Positions 27,784 through 37,017 of a DNA stretch of 64,000 bases are shown one piece after another. Made by a program: the position numbers and the translations under genes. Within the stretch, counting starts at the first letter, position 1. The number at the start of each line of letters is the position of its first letter. The stretch covers positions 5,084,001 through 5,148,000 of the forward strand of contig NZ_CP036426.1 in assembly GCF_007752535.1 (NCBI RefSeq), written 5' to 3'. Source of the stretch: Tautonia plasticadhaerens. Its GTDB lineage: Bacteria; Planctomycetota; Planctomycetia; Isosphaerales; Isosphaeraceae. The notes under the pieces are model-generated. The model saw nothing but the letters and a program-made list of their open reading frames with translations. It ran no database searches and was not told the origin of the DNA.

Positions 27784-28926
27784 ATGGCGTCGATCCCCGG
27801 GCCATCCTCTCCAGGTCCACGGGTCGACGGGCCTCGGGACCATTCAGGATTGGAGTGCCGCCTGCTCGGGCCGTCGTCGGGGCCGGGGAGGCCGCGGCGC
27901 GTGGCCATCTTCCGGGCGCTTCAGCTGGGCGACATGCTCTGCGCCGTCCCGGCCTTGCGGGCGTTCCGGGCGGCGCTGCCCGATGCCGAGCTGGTCCTGA
28001 TCGGCCTCCCCTGGGCGAAATCCTTCGCCTCCCGGTTCCGCCGGTATCTCGACGGTTTCCGCGAGTTCCCCGGCTTCCCGGGGCTGCCCGAGCGTGCCCC
28101 GGAGGTCGGCCGCATCCCCGGGTTCTTCTCCGAGTTGCAGGCCGAGCGGTTCGACCTGGCGGTCCAGATGCACGGCAGCGGGCTGCTGACCAACCCCCTG
28201 GTGGAGCGGATCGGCGCCGGACGGTGCGCGGGTTTCTTCCGGCTTGGCGGACGCTGCCCCGACCCGGAGACGTTCATGCCCTGGCCGGAGGAGGGACTGG
28301 AGGTCCGCCGCCTGCTCCGGCTCCCGGAATATCTCGGGGCGCCTCCCCGGGGCGAGGAGCTGGAATTCCCCCTGGACGAGTCTGATGCGCGGTCGCTCCG
28401 CGAGGCGCTCGGGGAAGAGGAACTGGGGCCGATGCGCTATTGCTGCATTCATGCGGGAGCGAGCGTCCCCGGGCGCTGCTGGCCGCCCGGGCGCTTCGCC
28501 GCCGTGGCCGAAACCCTGTCTCGGTGCGGCCTGAAGGTTGTGCTGACCGGGACCGCGTCCGAGGCCGATCGAGCCCGGGCGGTGGCCCGCGGGTTGCGGG
28601 GGCCGTTTCTCGACATGACCGGGCGGACCGGCCTCGGCGCGCTGGGGGCCCTGCTGAGCGGGGCCAGGCTGCTGATCTGCAACGACACGGGCGTGTCCCA
28701 CGTCGCGGCGGCCCTCCGCGTGCCGAGCGTCGTCCTCTCGACCGGGGACAACCCGAGCCGCTGGGCCCCCGCCGACTCCCGGCTCCACCGCGTCCTCTGC
28801 CCCGCACCTGACGTGCATCCGGGCGCAGTGATCGCCGAGGCCGAGGATCTCCTGCGGCTCGGGCGGGTCGGCCCCGGCCGCCGAAGTCCCGGGACGCTCC
28901 AACCATTCACGATCGCAGGCGAATGA
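27784..28926 (+). CDS. GT9-family glycosyltransferase (heptosyltransferase-like)
   Basis: 380 residues from ATG 27784; the conserved fold only begins at RRVAIFRALQLGDMLCAVPA, so a GTG at 27901 is a possible alternative start. GT9 hallmarks are the N-terminal LGD loop, the donor-side HAGASVPGRCWPPGRFAAVA, and ARLLICNDTGVSHVAAALRV, which is the ADP-heptose-binding end motif. These enzymes move heptose from an ADP donor onto lipid A core or other glycans. It opens a + strand operon whose later genes make ADP-heptose. The stop overlaps the next start (ATGA). Confidence 0.9.
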   Translation: MASIPGPSSPGPRVDGPRDHSGLECRLLGPSSGPGRPRRVAIFRALQLGDMLCAVPALRAFRAALPDAELVLIGLPWAKSFASRFRRYLDGFREFPGFPGLPERAPEVGRIPGFFSELQAERFDLAVQMHGSGLLTNPLVERIGAGRCAGFFRLGGRCPDPETFMPWPEEGLEVRRLLRLPEYLGAPPRGEELEFPLDESDARSLREALGEEELGPMRYCCIHAGASVPGRCWPPGRFAAVAETLSRCGLKVVLTGTASEADRARAVARGLRGPFLDMTGRTGLGALGALLSGARLLICNDTGVSHVAAALRVPSVVLSTGDNPSRWAPADSRLHRVLCPAPDVHPGAVIAEAEDLLRLGRVGPGRRSPGTLQPFTIAGE

Positions 28927-29942
28927 GGATCGACATGAAGCCACTCCGGGTCCTGACGTGGCACGTCCACGGCAACTACCTGCTCTACCTGTCGCGGGCG
29001 GATGTCGAGTTCTATCTGCCGGTCCGGCCCGGCGGGCGAGACGGCTACGGGGGGCGAGGGCCGACCTTTCCGTTTCCCGACCGCGTCCGAGACGTGCCGG
29101 CCGAGGCGGTCCGCGAGCTGGAGTTCGACTGCGTGCTGTACCAGTCGCGCCGGAACTTCGAGGTCGATCGTCACGAGATCCTGAGCGATCGCCAGATGCG
29201 ACTGCCGCGGATTTACCTGGAGCACGACCCTCCCCGGGCGCACCCGACCGACACGAGACACTGGTCGGACGACCCCAACGGCCTGCTCGTCCACGTCACG
29301 CCCTTCAACGACCTGATGTGGGACGACGGCCGGACGCCGAGCCGGGTCATCGAGCACGGAGTCTTCGTGCCCGACGGGGTCCGGTACACCGGGGAGATCG
29401 ACCGCGGGATCGTTGTGGTCAACCACCTCCTGCGTCGCGGTCGGCTGCTGGGGGCCGACGTCTTCTCCCGGGCCCGAGCCCACATCCCGCTCGACCTGGT
29501 CGGGATGGACGCCGAGTCGCTGGGCGGGCTGGGCGAGGTGCGGCCGCCGGACCTGGCGGCCTTCGAGGCCCGATACCGCTTCTTCTTCAACCCGATCCGG
29601 TGGACCAGCCTCGGCCTGGCGATCATCGAGGCGATGATGATCGGCCTGCCGATCGTCGGCCTGGCGACCACCGAGCTGGCATCGGTCGTCGAGAACGGCG
29701 TCTCGGGCCACGTCGACACCGATCTCGATCGCCTGATCGTGCAGATGCGACGCCTCCTCGACGACCCGGACGAGGCCCGAAGGCTCGGCGAGGGGGCCCG
29801 GCGGACCGCCCGGGAGCGGTTCGGCATCGATCGCTTCGCACGGGACTGGGAGCGGGCCTTCGCCGACGTCACCGGGAGGCCGGCATCGGGCCGGGACCGG
29901 CATCGGCCCGCGTCGGCGCTCGCCTCGGGAGGTGTGCGATGA
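28923..29942 (+). CDS. GT4-like glycosyltransferase
   Basis: 339 residues, ATG 28923 within an ATGA overlap; ATG 28935 is an alternative. The N-terminus RVLTWHVHGNYLLYLSRADV is unusual for GT-B enzymes. The C-terminal half is clearer: RFFFNPIRWTSLGLAIIEAM and GLPIVGLATTELASVVENGV, where Glu in IIEAM is the donor-site residue. This is the short GT4 type found next to sugar-nucleotide genes in several phyla. The last 25 residues are low-complexity. It is coupled to genes on both sides. Confidence 0.8.
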   Translation: MRIDMKPLRVLTWHVHGNYLLYLSRADVEFYLPVRPGGRDGYGGRGPTFPFPDRVRDVPAEAVRELEFDCVLYQSRRNFEVDRHEILSDRQMRLPRIYLEHDPPRAHPTDTRHWSDDPNGLLVHVTPFNDLMWDDGRTPSRVIEHGVFVPDGVRYTGEIDRGIVVVNHLLRRGRLLGADVFSRARAHIPLDLVGMDAESLGGLGEVRPPDLAAFEARYRFFFNPIRWTSLGLAIIEAMMIGLPIVGLATTELASVVENGVSGHVDTDLDRLIVQMRRLLDDPDEARRLGEGARRTARERFGIDRFARDWERAFADVTGRPASGRDRHRPASALASGGVR

Positions 29943-31261
29943 GGCGGATCGCCCTGATCAGCGACCACGCGTCTCCCCTGGCGACGCTCGGCGGCGTCGA
30001 TGGCGGCGGCCAGAACGTCTACGTCGGCCAGCTTGCGCGGCACCTTGTCGCGCGAGGCGACCGCGTGGACATCTTCACCCGGCGCGACGCTGGCAACTTG
30101 CCCGACATCGTCCCCTGGGGCGAGGGGGGCCGCGTGATCCACGTCCCCGCCGGGCCGGCCGGCCGGGTGCGGAAGGAGGAGCTTCTGCCCTACATGGGCG
30201 AGTTCATCGAATTCGTCCTCCGGCACTGCCGGCGCCGTCCGTACGATCTCGTCCACGCGAACTTCTTCCTGTCGGCGCTGGTCGCGGCCGAGGTGAAGCG
30301 CGTGGTCGAGACGCCGTTCGTCGTCACCTTCCACGCGCTGGGCCGGGTCCGTCGGTTGCACCAGGGTGGGGCGGACGCCTTCCCCGAAGAGCGGCTCGCG
30401 ATCGAGGACCGCGCCGTCCGCGAGGCCGACCGCATTATCGCCGAGTGCCCCCAGGACGAGGACGACCTGCACATCCTCTACGGTGCCGACCCGGCCCGGA
30501 TCCGGACGGTCCCCTGCGGCTTCGACCCCGACGAGTTCCGGCCGCTCTCCAAGCCGCTGGCCCGGGCGATGCTCGGCCTCGACGGCCACGGGCCGATCCT
30601 GCTGCAGCTCGGCCGCATGGTCCCGCGCAAGGGGGTGGATAACGTCATCCGGGGCCTGGCCCTCCTCCGGAACGGCTCCGGGATCCCCGCCCGACTGCTG
30701 ATCGTCGGCGGGGAGTCGAGCACCCCCGACCCGCGGCTCACGCCCGAGATCGGCCGGCTGATGGCGATCGCCGAACGGGAGGGGGTGGCCGACGCCGTGA
30801 CCTTCGTCGGGAGCCGCGGCCGAGACGCCCTGAACGCCTACTACAGCGCCGCCGATGTCTTCATCACGACCCCGTGGTACGAGCCCTTCGGCATCACGCC
30901 GCTGGAGGCGATGGCCTGCGGCACGCCGGTCGTCGGCTCGGCGGTCGGGGGGATCAGGTCGACGGTCCAGGACGGCCGGACCGGGTACCTCGTCCCGCCG
31001 GAGGACCCGCCGGCGCTGGCCGCCCGGCTCGCCGACCTGCTGGGCGACCCGGAGCGGCTCCGGGCCTTCGGCCGCCGAGCCGTGCACGTCGCCCGATCCC
31101 GCTACACCTGGGCTCGGGTCGCCGAGTCCGTCTCCGCCGTTTACGAGGAGTTGATTCCCTCGCACTACTCGGGCTGCGCCCGAGCATGGGCGAACCGATC
31201 GACGTCGTCCGCCCGGCCGGCGTTCCGACCCGAGACGCCCGGGATCCGCCCGTCTTCCTGA
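29939..31261 (+). CDS. GT4-family glycosyltransferase
   Basis: 440 residues; the start at 29939 is set by the ATGA overlap and by RRIALISDHASPLATLGGVD, a typical beginning with the GG loop. The acceptor half carries GGGQNVYVGQLARHLVARGD. The donor half carries LLQLGRMVPRKGVDNVIRGL and WYEPFGITPLEAMACGTPVV, the E-x7-E motif of retaining GT4 enzymes close to sucrose-synthase-like and MshA-like proteins. A Ser/Arg/Pro-rich tail of about 40 residues follows. It is the third gene of the operon. Confidence 0.9.
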   Translation: MRRIALISDHASPLATLGGVDGGGQNVYVGQLARHLVARGDRVDIFTRRDAGNLPDIVPWGEGGRVIHVPAGPAGRVRKEELLPYMGEFIEFVLRHCRRRPYDLVHANFFLSALVAAEVKRVVETPFVVTFHALGRVRRLHQGGADAFPEERLAIEDRAVREADRIIAECPQDEDDLHILYGADPARIRTVPCGFDPDEFRPLSKPLARAMLGLDGHGPILLQLGRMVPRKGVDNVIRGLALLRNGSGIPARLLIVGGESSTPDPRLTPEIGRLMAIAEREGVADAVTFVGSRGRDALNAYYSAADVFITTPWYEPFGITPLEAMACGTPVVGSAVGGIRSTVQDGRTGYLVPPEDPPALAARLADLLGDPERLRAFGRRAVHVARSRYTWARVAESVSAVYEELIPSHYSGCARAWANRSTSSARPAFRPETPGIRPSS

Positions 31262-31280
31262 CCCCCTTGAGGAGCTTCCC

Positions 31281-32006
31281 GTGAGCAGTCTTGAGTCGAA
31301 GGTCGCAATGGTCACCGGCGGCGGCCAGGGCCTCGGCGAGGCGATCTGCCGGTCGCTCGCCCGGGCCGGTGCGACCGTCGTGTCGGCCGACGTCCGCGAG
31401 GAACGTGCCCGGGCCGTCGCCGACGCGATCCGGGCCGAGGGCGGCCAGGCCTCGGCGGTCCGGCTCGACGTCGCGTCGGAGGAGCAGGCGACCGAGGCGA
31501 TCCGCCGGATCGTCGCCGAGCGCGGCCGCCTCGACGTGCTCGTCAACAACGCCGGAGTCGACCTAACGGTCTCCGTCGAGGATCTGTCGGTCGCCGACTG
31601 GGGCCGCATCCTCGGGGTGAACCTGAGCGGCCCGTTCATCATGTCCAAGCATGCGATGAAGGAGATGAGGTCCCAGGGCGGCGGGCATATCGTCAACATC
31701 GTCTCCACCGCGGCCAAGCGGGCCTGGCCGAACGCGGCGGCCTACCACGCCAGCAAGTGGGGCCTGCTCGGGCTGAGCCATGCCCTGCACGCCGAGGCCC
31801 GGCCGCATGGCGTCAAGGTCACGGCCGTGGTGGCCGGCGGGATGCGGACGCCTTTCCTGCTCGACCGGTTCCCCGACCTCGACCCCGGGGTGCTCCAGGA
31901 CCCGGCCAACGTCGCCGAGACGGTCCGGTTCGTGCTGACCCAGCCCGACGAGACGGTCATCCCGGAAGTGATGGTCATCCCCATGCGAGAGACTTCCTGG
32001 CCATGA
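31281..32006 (+). CDS. Short-chain dehydrogenase/reductase (SDR)
   Basis: 241 residues from a GTG. Classical SDR: nucleotide loop TGGGQGLGEAICRSLARAGA, LVNNAGVDLTV, catalytic Ser in NIVSTAAKRAW and Tyr-Lys in AAYHASKWGLLG. The C-terminus is short, as in small SDRs. It lies directly upstream of gmhB with an ATGA overlap. It is not a heptose epimerase of the HldD type, which is larger and has an extended-SDR fold; a role in tailoring a sugar nucleotide or lipid carrier is inference. Confidence 0.88.
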   Translation: MSSLESKVAMVTGGGQGLGEAICRSLARAGATVVSADVREERARAVADAIRAEGGQASAVRLDVASEEQATEAIRRIVAERGRLDVLVNNAGVDLTVSVEDLSVADWGRILGVNLSGPFIMSKHAMKEMRSQGGGHIVNIVSTAAKRAWPNAAAYHASKWGLLGLSHALHAEARPHGVKVTAVVAGGMRTPFLLDRFPDLDPGVLQDPANVAETVRFVLTQPDETVIPEVMVIPMRETSWP

Positions 32007-32620
32007 TTCGACCCACTGCCCCGGGAGACCGGGCGGTCTTCCTCGACAAGGACGGGACCTTGATCGACGACGTCCCCTACAACGTCGACCCGGCGCTGAT
32101 CCGGCTGGCTGCGGGCGCGCCGGAGGGGCTGCGATCCCTGCACGAGGCCGGCTTCAGGCTGATCGTCGTCTCGAACCAGTCGGGCGTGGCTCGGGGGCTT
32201 TTCCCAGAGGGCGCGCTCGGGCCGGTCCGGGCCAGGGTCGAGGAACTGCTGGCCGAGGCCGGCGTGACGCTCTCCGGCTTCTCCTACTGCCCGCACCACC
32301 CCGGCGGATCGGTCCCCGGGTATGCCGAGCGGTGCGATTGCCGGAAGCCCCGGCCGGGCATGCTCCTGGAGGCGGCTCGGGCGATGGGGATCGACCTCGG
32401 GCGGTCCTGGCTCGTGGGAGACATCCTGGACGACGTCGAGGCCGGCCGCCTCGCCGGCTGCAGGACCGTCCTGATCGACAACGGCAACGAGACCGAATGG
32501 GACCTGACTCCCGGCCGACAGCCGCACCACCGGGCCGCCGACCTGTCCGAGGCCGCCCGGGTCATCCTCGGCGACGATCTCGGGCCAATACGCACCAGAC
32601 CTCCTGAGGACCTCCCATGA
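32003..32620 (+). CDS. gmhB: D-glycero-D-manno-heptose 1,7-bisphosphate 7-phosphatase
   Basis: 205 residues, start at ATG 32003 by the ATGA overlap. HAD motif I is AVFLDKDGTLIDD, motif II is in VVSNQSGVARG, and motif III/IV is in CRKPRPGM and WLVGDILDDVEAG. The zinc loop of GmhB is present as CPHHPGGSVPGYAERCDC (Cys-x-His then Cys-x-Cys). This protein removes the 7-phosphate of heptose 1,7-bisphosphate between the two HldE reactions. It overlaps hldE by four bases, so both are made together. Whether it prefers the alpha or beta anomer cannot be read from the sequence; pairing with HldE favours the beta (ADP) route. Confidence 0.92.
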   Translation: MIRPTAPGDRAVFLDKDGTLIDDVPYNVDPALIRLAAGAPEGLRSLHEAGFRLIVVSNQSGVARGLFPEGALGPVRARVEELLAEAGVTLSGFSYCPHHPGGSVPGYAERCDCRKPRPGMLLEAARAMGIDLGRSWLVGDILDDVEAGRLAGCRTVLIDNGNETEWDLTPGRQPHHRAADLSEAARVILGDDLGPIRTRPPEDLP

Positions 32621-34164
32621 GCCTCCCCCTCTCCGAACTCATCGACAGGTTCCGCGGGCTCGAGATCCTCGTTATCGGCGAGGCGATGCTCGACTCCTAC
32701 CTCGAGGGGACGACCGGGCGCCTCTGCCGGGAGGCCCCCGTGCCGATCGTCGCCCTGGACGGCCGCCACGACGCCCCCGGAGGCGCGGCAAACACCGCCG
32801 TCAACTCCGCCGCCCTCGGGGCCCGGGTCCGGTTCCTCTCGGTCGTCGGCGACGACTGCGAGGGGGACCTGCTGCTGCGGTCGCTCGCCGGGCTCGGGAT
32901 CGACACGGCCGATGTCCTCGTCGAAGCGGGCCGTCGAACGCTGGCCAAGCACCGGGTCGTCGCCGCGTCGCAACTGCTCGTCCGGTTCGACCAAGGGGAC
33001 ACTGGCCCGCTCGACTCGGAGACCGAGCGGGCGCTGATCGATCGGCTGATCGACCTGTTCCCGAGCTGTGATGCCGTCATCATCTCGGACTACGGCTATG
33101 GCGTCCTCGCCCCGGCCGTTGTCGAGACCCTGACGGCGCTCCAGCGGCGATCGCCCCGCGTCCTGGTGGTGGACTCGAAGAATCTCGCCTCCTATCGCGA
33201 GGTCGGCCCGACCGCGGTCAAGCCGAACTACGAGGAGGCCGTTCAGCTGCTCGGGGGGTGGCGAGGCGGCGGTAGTTCCCGGGTCGAGGCGATCTCCGAT
33301 CGGGGAGAATCCCTCCTCGACCAGACCGGCGCCCGGATGGCCGCGGTGACGCTTGACGCCGAGGGGGCAATCGTGATCGATCGCGGCCGGCCCCCTTACC
33401 GGACCTACGCGAAGCCGGCGAGGCACTCGCAGGCCGCCGGGGCGGGGGACACGTTCCTCGCCGCCCTCGGCCTCGCCCTGGCCGCCGGGGCGGAGACCCC
33501 CGCCGCCGCCGACCTGGCCTCGGCCGCCGGCGCAGTCGTGGTGGCGAGGGAGGGCACGGTCTCCTGCTCCGCACGGGATCTCCGCGACCAGCTCGCCGTC
33601 GAGGCCAAGCCGGCGACCGATGCCTCGGCGCTGGCGGCCCGTCTCGACGAACATCGGCGCCTCGGGCGCCGGATCGTCTTCACCAACGGCTGCTTCGACA
33701 TCCTGCACCGCGGCCACGTCTCCTACCTGAGCCGGGCCAAGGCGCTGGGGGACGTGCTGGTCGTCGGCGTCAACTCCGACGACAGCATCCGAAGGCTCAA
33801 GGGGCCCAGCCGGCCGATCAACGCGCTGGAGGACCGTGTGCAACTGCTCGCTGCCCTGAGCTGCGTCGACCACATCGTCCCCTTCGGCGAGGACACGCCG
33901 GGCGACCTCATCCTGAGGGTCCGGCCCGACGTCTTCGTCAAGGGAGGCGACTACACCCGGGAACGGCTCCCCGAGGCCGCGATCGTGGAGGGATACGGGG
34001 GAGAGGTCCAGATCCTGCCCTTCGTCGCCGACCATTCCACGACCGACATCATCGAGCGCATCCGGGCGGTGTATGGCCTGGCCGGCAAGGGCGTGCACTC
34101 CCCCCGCTTCGACGAGTTCGCCCCGGCCGACGGGGTCGCCGACGTCCGGGGAGGGTTCGCATGA
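32617..34164 (+). CDS. hldE: Bifunctional heptose 7-phosphate kinase / heptose 1-phosphate adenylyltransferase
   Basis: 515 residues, slightly longer than the usual 475. The N-terminal PfkB-type kinase (about 1-330) has the opening VIGEAMLDSYLEGTTGRLC, the substrate loop GGAANTAVNSAALGA and the anion hole AAGAGDTFLAAL. The C-terminal nucleotidyltransferase begins near residue 354 with VFTNGCFDILHRGHVSYLSR, carrying the HxGH-type motif, and continues with GVNSDDSIRRLKGPSRPIN. The two halves phosphorylate C1 and then load ADP. An extra 25-residue tail follows the catalytic part. It is coupled to gmhB upstream and to a GT9 gene downstream. Confidence 0.95.
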   Translation: MSLPLSELIDRFRGLEILVIGEAMLDSYLEGTTGRLCREAPVPIVALDGRHDAPGGAANTAVNSAALGARVRFLSVVGDDCEGDLLLRSLAGLGIDTADVLVEAGRRTLAKHRVVAASQLLVRFDQGDTGPLDSETERALIDRLIDLFPSCDAVIISDYGYGVLAPAVVETLTALQRRSPRVLVVDSKNLASYREVGPTAVKPNYEEAVQLLGGWRGGGSSRVEAISDRGESLLDQTGARMAAVTLDAEGAIVIDRGRPPYRTYAKPARHSQAAGAGDTFLAALGLALAAGAETPAAADLASAAGAVVVAREGTVSCSARDLRDQLAVEAKPATDASALAARLDEHRRLGRRIVFTNGCFDILHRGHVSYLSRAKALGDVLVVGVNSDDSIRRLKGPSRPINALEDRVQLLAALSCVDHIVPFGEDTPGDLILRVRPDVFVKGGDYTRERLPEAAIVEGYGGEVQILPFVADHSTTDIIERIRAVYGLAGKGVHSPRFDEFAPADGVADVRGGFA

Positions 34165-35303
34165 GCCGGGAGGCCGTCTGGGAGCAGGCCAGGCACGTGC
34201 TGTGCGTCCGGCTCGACGCCCTCGGCGACGTGCTGATGACGACCCCCGCGCTGCGGGCCCTCAGGGAATCAGCCCCGGGGCGGCGGATCACTCTTTTGAC
34301 CTCTCCCTCGGGGGCGGCGCCCGGCCCGATGCTGCCCGAGGTCGACGAGTACATGATTTATGAGTCTCCCTGGATGAAGTCCTCGCCGCCGGGCGCGGAC
34401 GGCCGGGCCGATCGGGAGATGATCGAACGGCTTCGCCTTCGGCGGTTCGACGCGGCCGTGATCTTCACCGTCTTCAGCCAGAACCCGCTGCCGGCAGCCC
34501 TGATGTGCCACCTGGCCGACATCCCACTCCGGCTGGCCTACTGCCGGGAGAACCCCTACCACCTGCTCACCGACCGGGTCGCCGAACCGGAGCCCGAGCA
34601 GTTCGTCCGCCACGAGGTCCGGCGCCAGCTCGACCTCGTCGCGTCGGTCGGCTCGAGGCCGTCCCATGAACGGCTCTCGCTCCGGGTGCCCGACGACGCC
34701 CGGTGCAGGGTTGCCGGGCTCCTGGCTCGCCTAGGGTTCGGCGACGGCGGGCCCTGGATCGTCATCCACCCAGGGGCCACGGCCCCCTCGCGTCGTTACC
34801 CTCCGGAGGGTTTCGCCGAGGCGGCCCGGAGCCTGGCGCGGGACCACGGCCTTCGGGTCGTCTTCACCGGGAGCGGCCCTGAGGGGGAACTGGTCAAGTC
34901 GATCCGATCGGCGATGGGAGTGCCCTCCGGCTCGCTCGTCGGCGAGCTGGGCCTGGCGGAGCTGGCCGCCCTGATCGAGCGGGCCCCGCTGCTGATAGCC
35001 AACAACACCGGGCCGGTCCATGTTGCCGCGGCGGTCGGGACACCCGTGGTGGACCTGTATGCCCTGACGAACCTCCAGCACACCCCCTGGGCCGTGCCAA
35101 GCAGGGTGCTCAACCGAGCGGTCCCGTGCGGGCCCTGCTACAAGAGCATCTGCCCCGAGGGGCACCACGATTGCCTTCGGCTCGTCTCGCCCGGCGAGGT
35201 GGTCCGGGCCGCGCTCGAACTGCTGGGAGAGCCCGCCGCTCGGCGGCCGCCGGCCCCTCGCCACGATCTTCGGAGGTTCGCCCATGTACACGCTCGGGAT
35301 TAA
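34161..35303 (+). CDS. GT9-family heptosyltransferase
   Basis: 380 residues. Clear GT9 motifs: VLCVRLDALGDVLMTTPALR at the N-terminus, WIVIHPGATAPSRRYPPEGF and VVFTGSGPEGELVKSI in the donor domain, then LLIANNTGPVHVAAAVGTPV with the ADP-heptose contact residues. Its position right after hldE strongly suggests that it uses ADP-heptose. Start by ATGA overlap with hldE; its 3' end overlaps the next gene by 20 bases. Confidence 0.93.
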   Translation: MSREAVWEQARHVLCVRLDALGDVLMTTPALRALRESAPGRRITLLTSPSGAAPGPMLPEVDEYMIYESPWMKSSPPGADGRADREMIERLRLRRFDAAVIFTVFSQNPLPAALMCHLADIPLRLAYCRENPYHLLTDRVAEPEPEQFVRHEVRRQLDLVASVGSRPSHERLSLRVPDDARCRVAGLLARLGFGDGGPWIVIHPGATAPSRRYPPEGFAEAARSLARDHGLRVVFTGSGPEGELVKSIRSAMGVPSGSLVGELGLAELAALIERAPLLIANNTGPVHVAAAVGTPVVDLYALTNLQHTPWAVPSRVLNRAVPCGPCYKSICPEGHHDCLRLVSPGEVVRAALELLGEPAARRPPAPRHDLRRFAHVHARD

Positions 35304-37017
35304 TGCCGCCTACCACGACCCGGCCGCATGCCTCGTCGACGATGGCCGGGTGGTCGCCGCGGCGGAGGACGAGCGCTTCACCCACGTCAAGCACGGCAAG
35401 CGGCCCGTCCCTTTCTCGACCTGGGAGCTGCCCTTCCACGCGATCGAATATTGCCTGAGAGAGGCGGGGATCACCCTGGCCGACGTCGACCACGTCGCCT
35501 ACTCGTACGACCCGTACTTGCTGCTGGGCCGCCGGCGAAACGACGCGACGATCTCCCTGCCCATGGAGCCGAGCGCCCACCCCACCCCCGAGGAGTGGGA
35601 GGCGGCCTGGGATCCCCTGTTCCTCTCGTCGATCGTCAACGCCCCCCGGCAGCTACTCGACGGCGTCCCACACCACTTGAAGGACCGATTCCGGGACGCC
35701 CGCTCCCGAGGGCGGTTCCGCTGGCACTTCGTGGCGCACCACCTGGCGCACGCGGCCAGTGCCTTCCACGCCTCCCCGTTCGATCGCGCGGCCGTGCTCA
35801 CCCTCGACGGCCGGGGAGAGCGGGCCACGACCGGCTACGCCGTCGGCCGGGGGGCCGAGCTGGAGTGGCTCGGGCAGGTTCACATGCCCCACTCGCTCGG
35901 CATCCTCTACGAGGAGTTGACCGAGTACCTCGGCTTCCTGCGCTCGTCGGACGAATACAAGGTGATGGCCCTGGCCTCCTTCGGCTCCCCCGCGTTCGCC
36001 CCGGAATTCCGGGAGATGATCAGGCTCGGCGAAGACGGCCAGTACACGATCGAGCCTCCCCGGCTGGCCGAGCGATTCGGCCCGGTCCGACAACGCGGCG
36101 GCCCCCTGGAGCAGCGGCATTACGACCTCGCGCACTCGCTCCAGGTCGTGCTCGAGGACACGGTGATCGAGCTGGCCCGATGGCTGCACGGGGCCTCGGG
36201 CTGCGACGACCTGTGCATGGCCGGAGGGGTCGCCCTGAACTGCGTGATGAACGCCCGGCTCCGGGACCGGGGGCCGTTCCGGCACATCTGGATCCAGCCG
36301 GCGGCCGGAGACGCCGGCACGGCCCTCGGCGCCGCGCTCTGGGTTGACGTCCGAGAGCGGCCGGGGAGTGACCGCCGATGGGTGATGGAACACGCCTTCC
36401 TCGGCCCGAGCTTCGAGGACGACGAGATCGAGGGCTTCCTCCGCTGGTCGAAGCTCCCGTATCGTCGCCTGGGCGACGTCCCCGGGGAGGTCGCCGACAT
36501 CCTGGAGCGGGATCGCGTCATCGGCTGGTACCAGGGGCGCATGGAATTCGGCCCCCGGGCGCTCGGGGCGAGGTCGATCCTCGCCTCGCCGATCCACGCG
36601 GAGATGCAGGCGAAGCTCAACGAGATCAAGGACCGCGAGGATTTCCGGCCCGTGGCCCCGGTCGTGCTGGAGGAGGAGGCGAGCGCCTGGTTCGCCGGCG
36701 CCGGCGTCTCGCCCTTCATGCTCTTCGTCCACGACGTCCGGCCCGAGAAGGCCGACCGGATCCCGGCGGTCCGCCACGTCGACGGCACGGCCCGAATCCA
36801 GACGATCAACCAATCGCAGAATCCCATCTATTACGACCTATTGAAGGCATTCCAGGCCAGGACCGGGGTCCCCGTGCTGATCAACACCTCGTTCAACACC
36901 AGGGGAGAGCCGATCGTCTGCTCGCCCCGCGACGCGGTGGAGAGCTTCTGGACCTCGCCCCTGGACGCCCTGGTGATCGGCCCGTTCCTGCTCGAGAAGC
37001 CCGAGGCCCGGCAATGA
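35284..37017 (+). CDS. O-carbamoyltransferase (NodU/TobZ/CmcH family)
   Basis: 577 residues, normal for the family. The N-terminal ATPase-like domain begins YTLGINAAYHDPAACLVDDG and holds the metal His residues in HHLAHAASAFHASPF and LTLDGRGERATTGYA. The C-terminal half is the YrdC-like carbamoyl-adenylate domain with GRMEFGPRALGARSILASPI and TSFNTRGEPIVCSPRDAV. The enzyme makes carbamoyl-AMP from carbamoyl phosphate and ATP and passes the carbamoyl group to a sugar hydroxyl. Next to two heptosyltransferases, carbamoylation of a heptose or neighbouring sugar is the natural hypothesis. A GGAGG motif precedes the ATG at 35284, within the preceding gene. Confidence 0.93.
   Translation: MYTLGINAAYHDPAACLVDDGRVVAAAEDERFTHVKHGKRPVPFSTWELPFHAIEYCLREAGITLADVDHVAYSYDPYLLLGRRRNDATISLPMEPSAHPTPEEWEAAWDPLFLSSIVNAPRQLLDGVPHHLKDRFRDARSRGRFRWHFVAHHLAHAASAFHASPFDRAAVLTLDGRGERATTGYAVGRGAELEWLGQVHMPHSLGILYEELTEYLGFLRSSDEYKVMALASFGSPAFAPEFREMIRLGEDGQYTIEPPRLAERFGPVRQRGGPLEQRHYDLAHSLQVVLEDTVIELARWLHGASGCDDLCMAGGVALNCVMNARLRDRGPFRHIWIQPAAGDAGTALGAALWVDVRERPGSDRRWVMEHAFLGPSFEDDEIEGFLRWSKLPYRRLGDVPGEVADILERDRVIGWYQGRMEFGPRALGARSILASPIHAEMQAKLNEIKDREDFRPVAPVVLEEEASAWFAGAGVSPFMLFVHDVRPEKADRIPAVRHVDGTARIQTINQSQNPIYYDLLKAFQARTGVPVLINTSFNTRGEPIVCSPRDAVESFWTSPLDALVIGPFLLEKPEARQ

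Noticed and set aside
28958-29938. In-frame upstream extension of the GT4 gene at 29939, giving 767 residues
   Set aside because: The extra part is the +1/+2 frame of the preceding glycosyltransferase gene and has only GC-driven Arg/Gly/Pro composition.
29213-31717. 834-codon open frame on the - strand
   Set aside because: Shadow of three + strand glycan genes with strong family motifs; no motif of its own.
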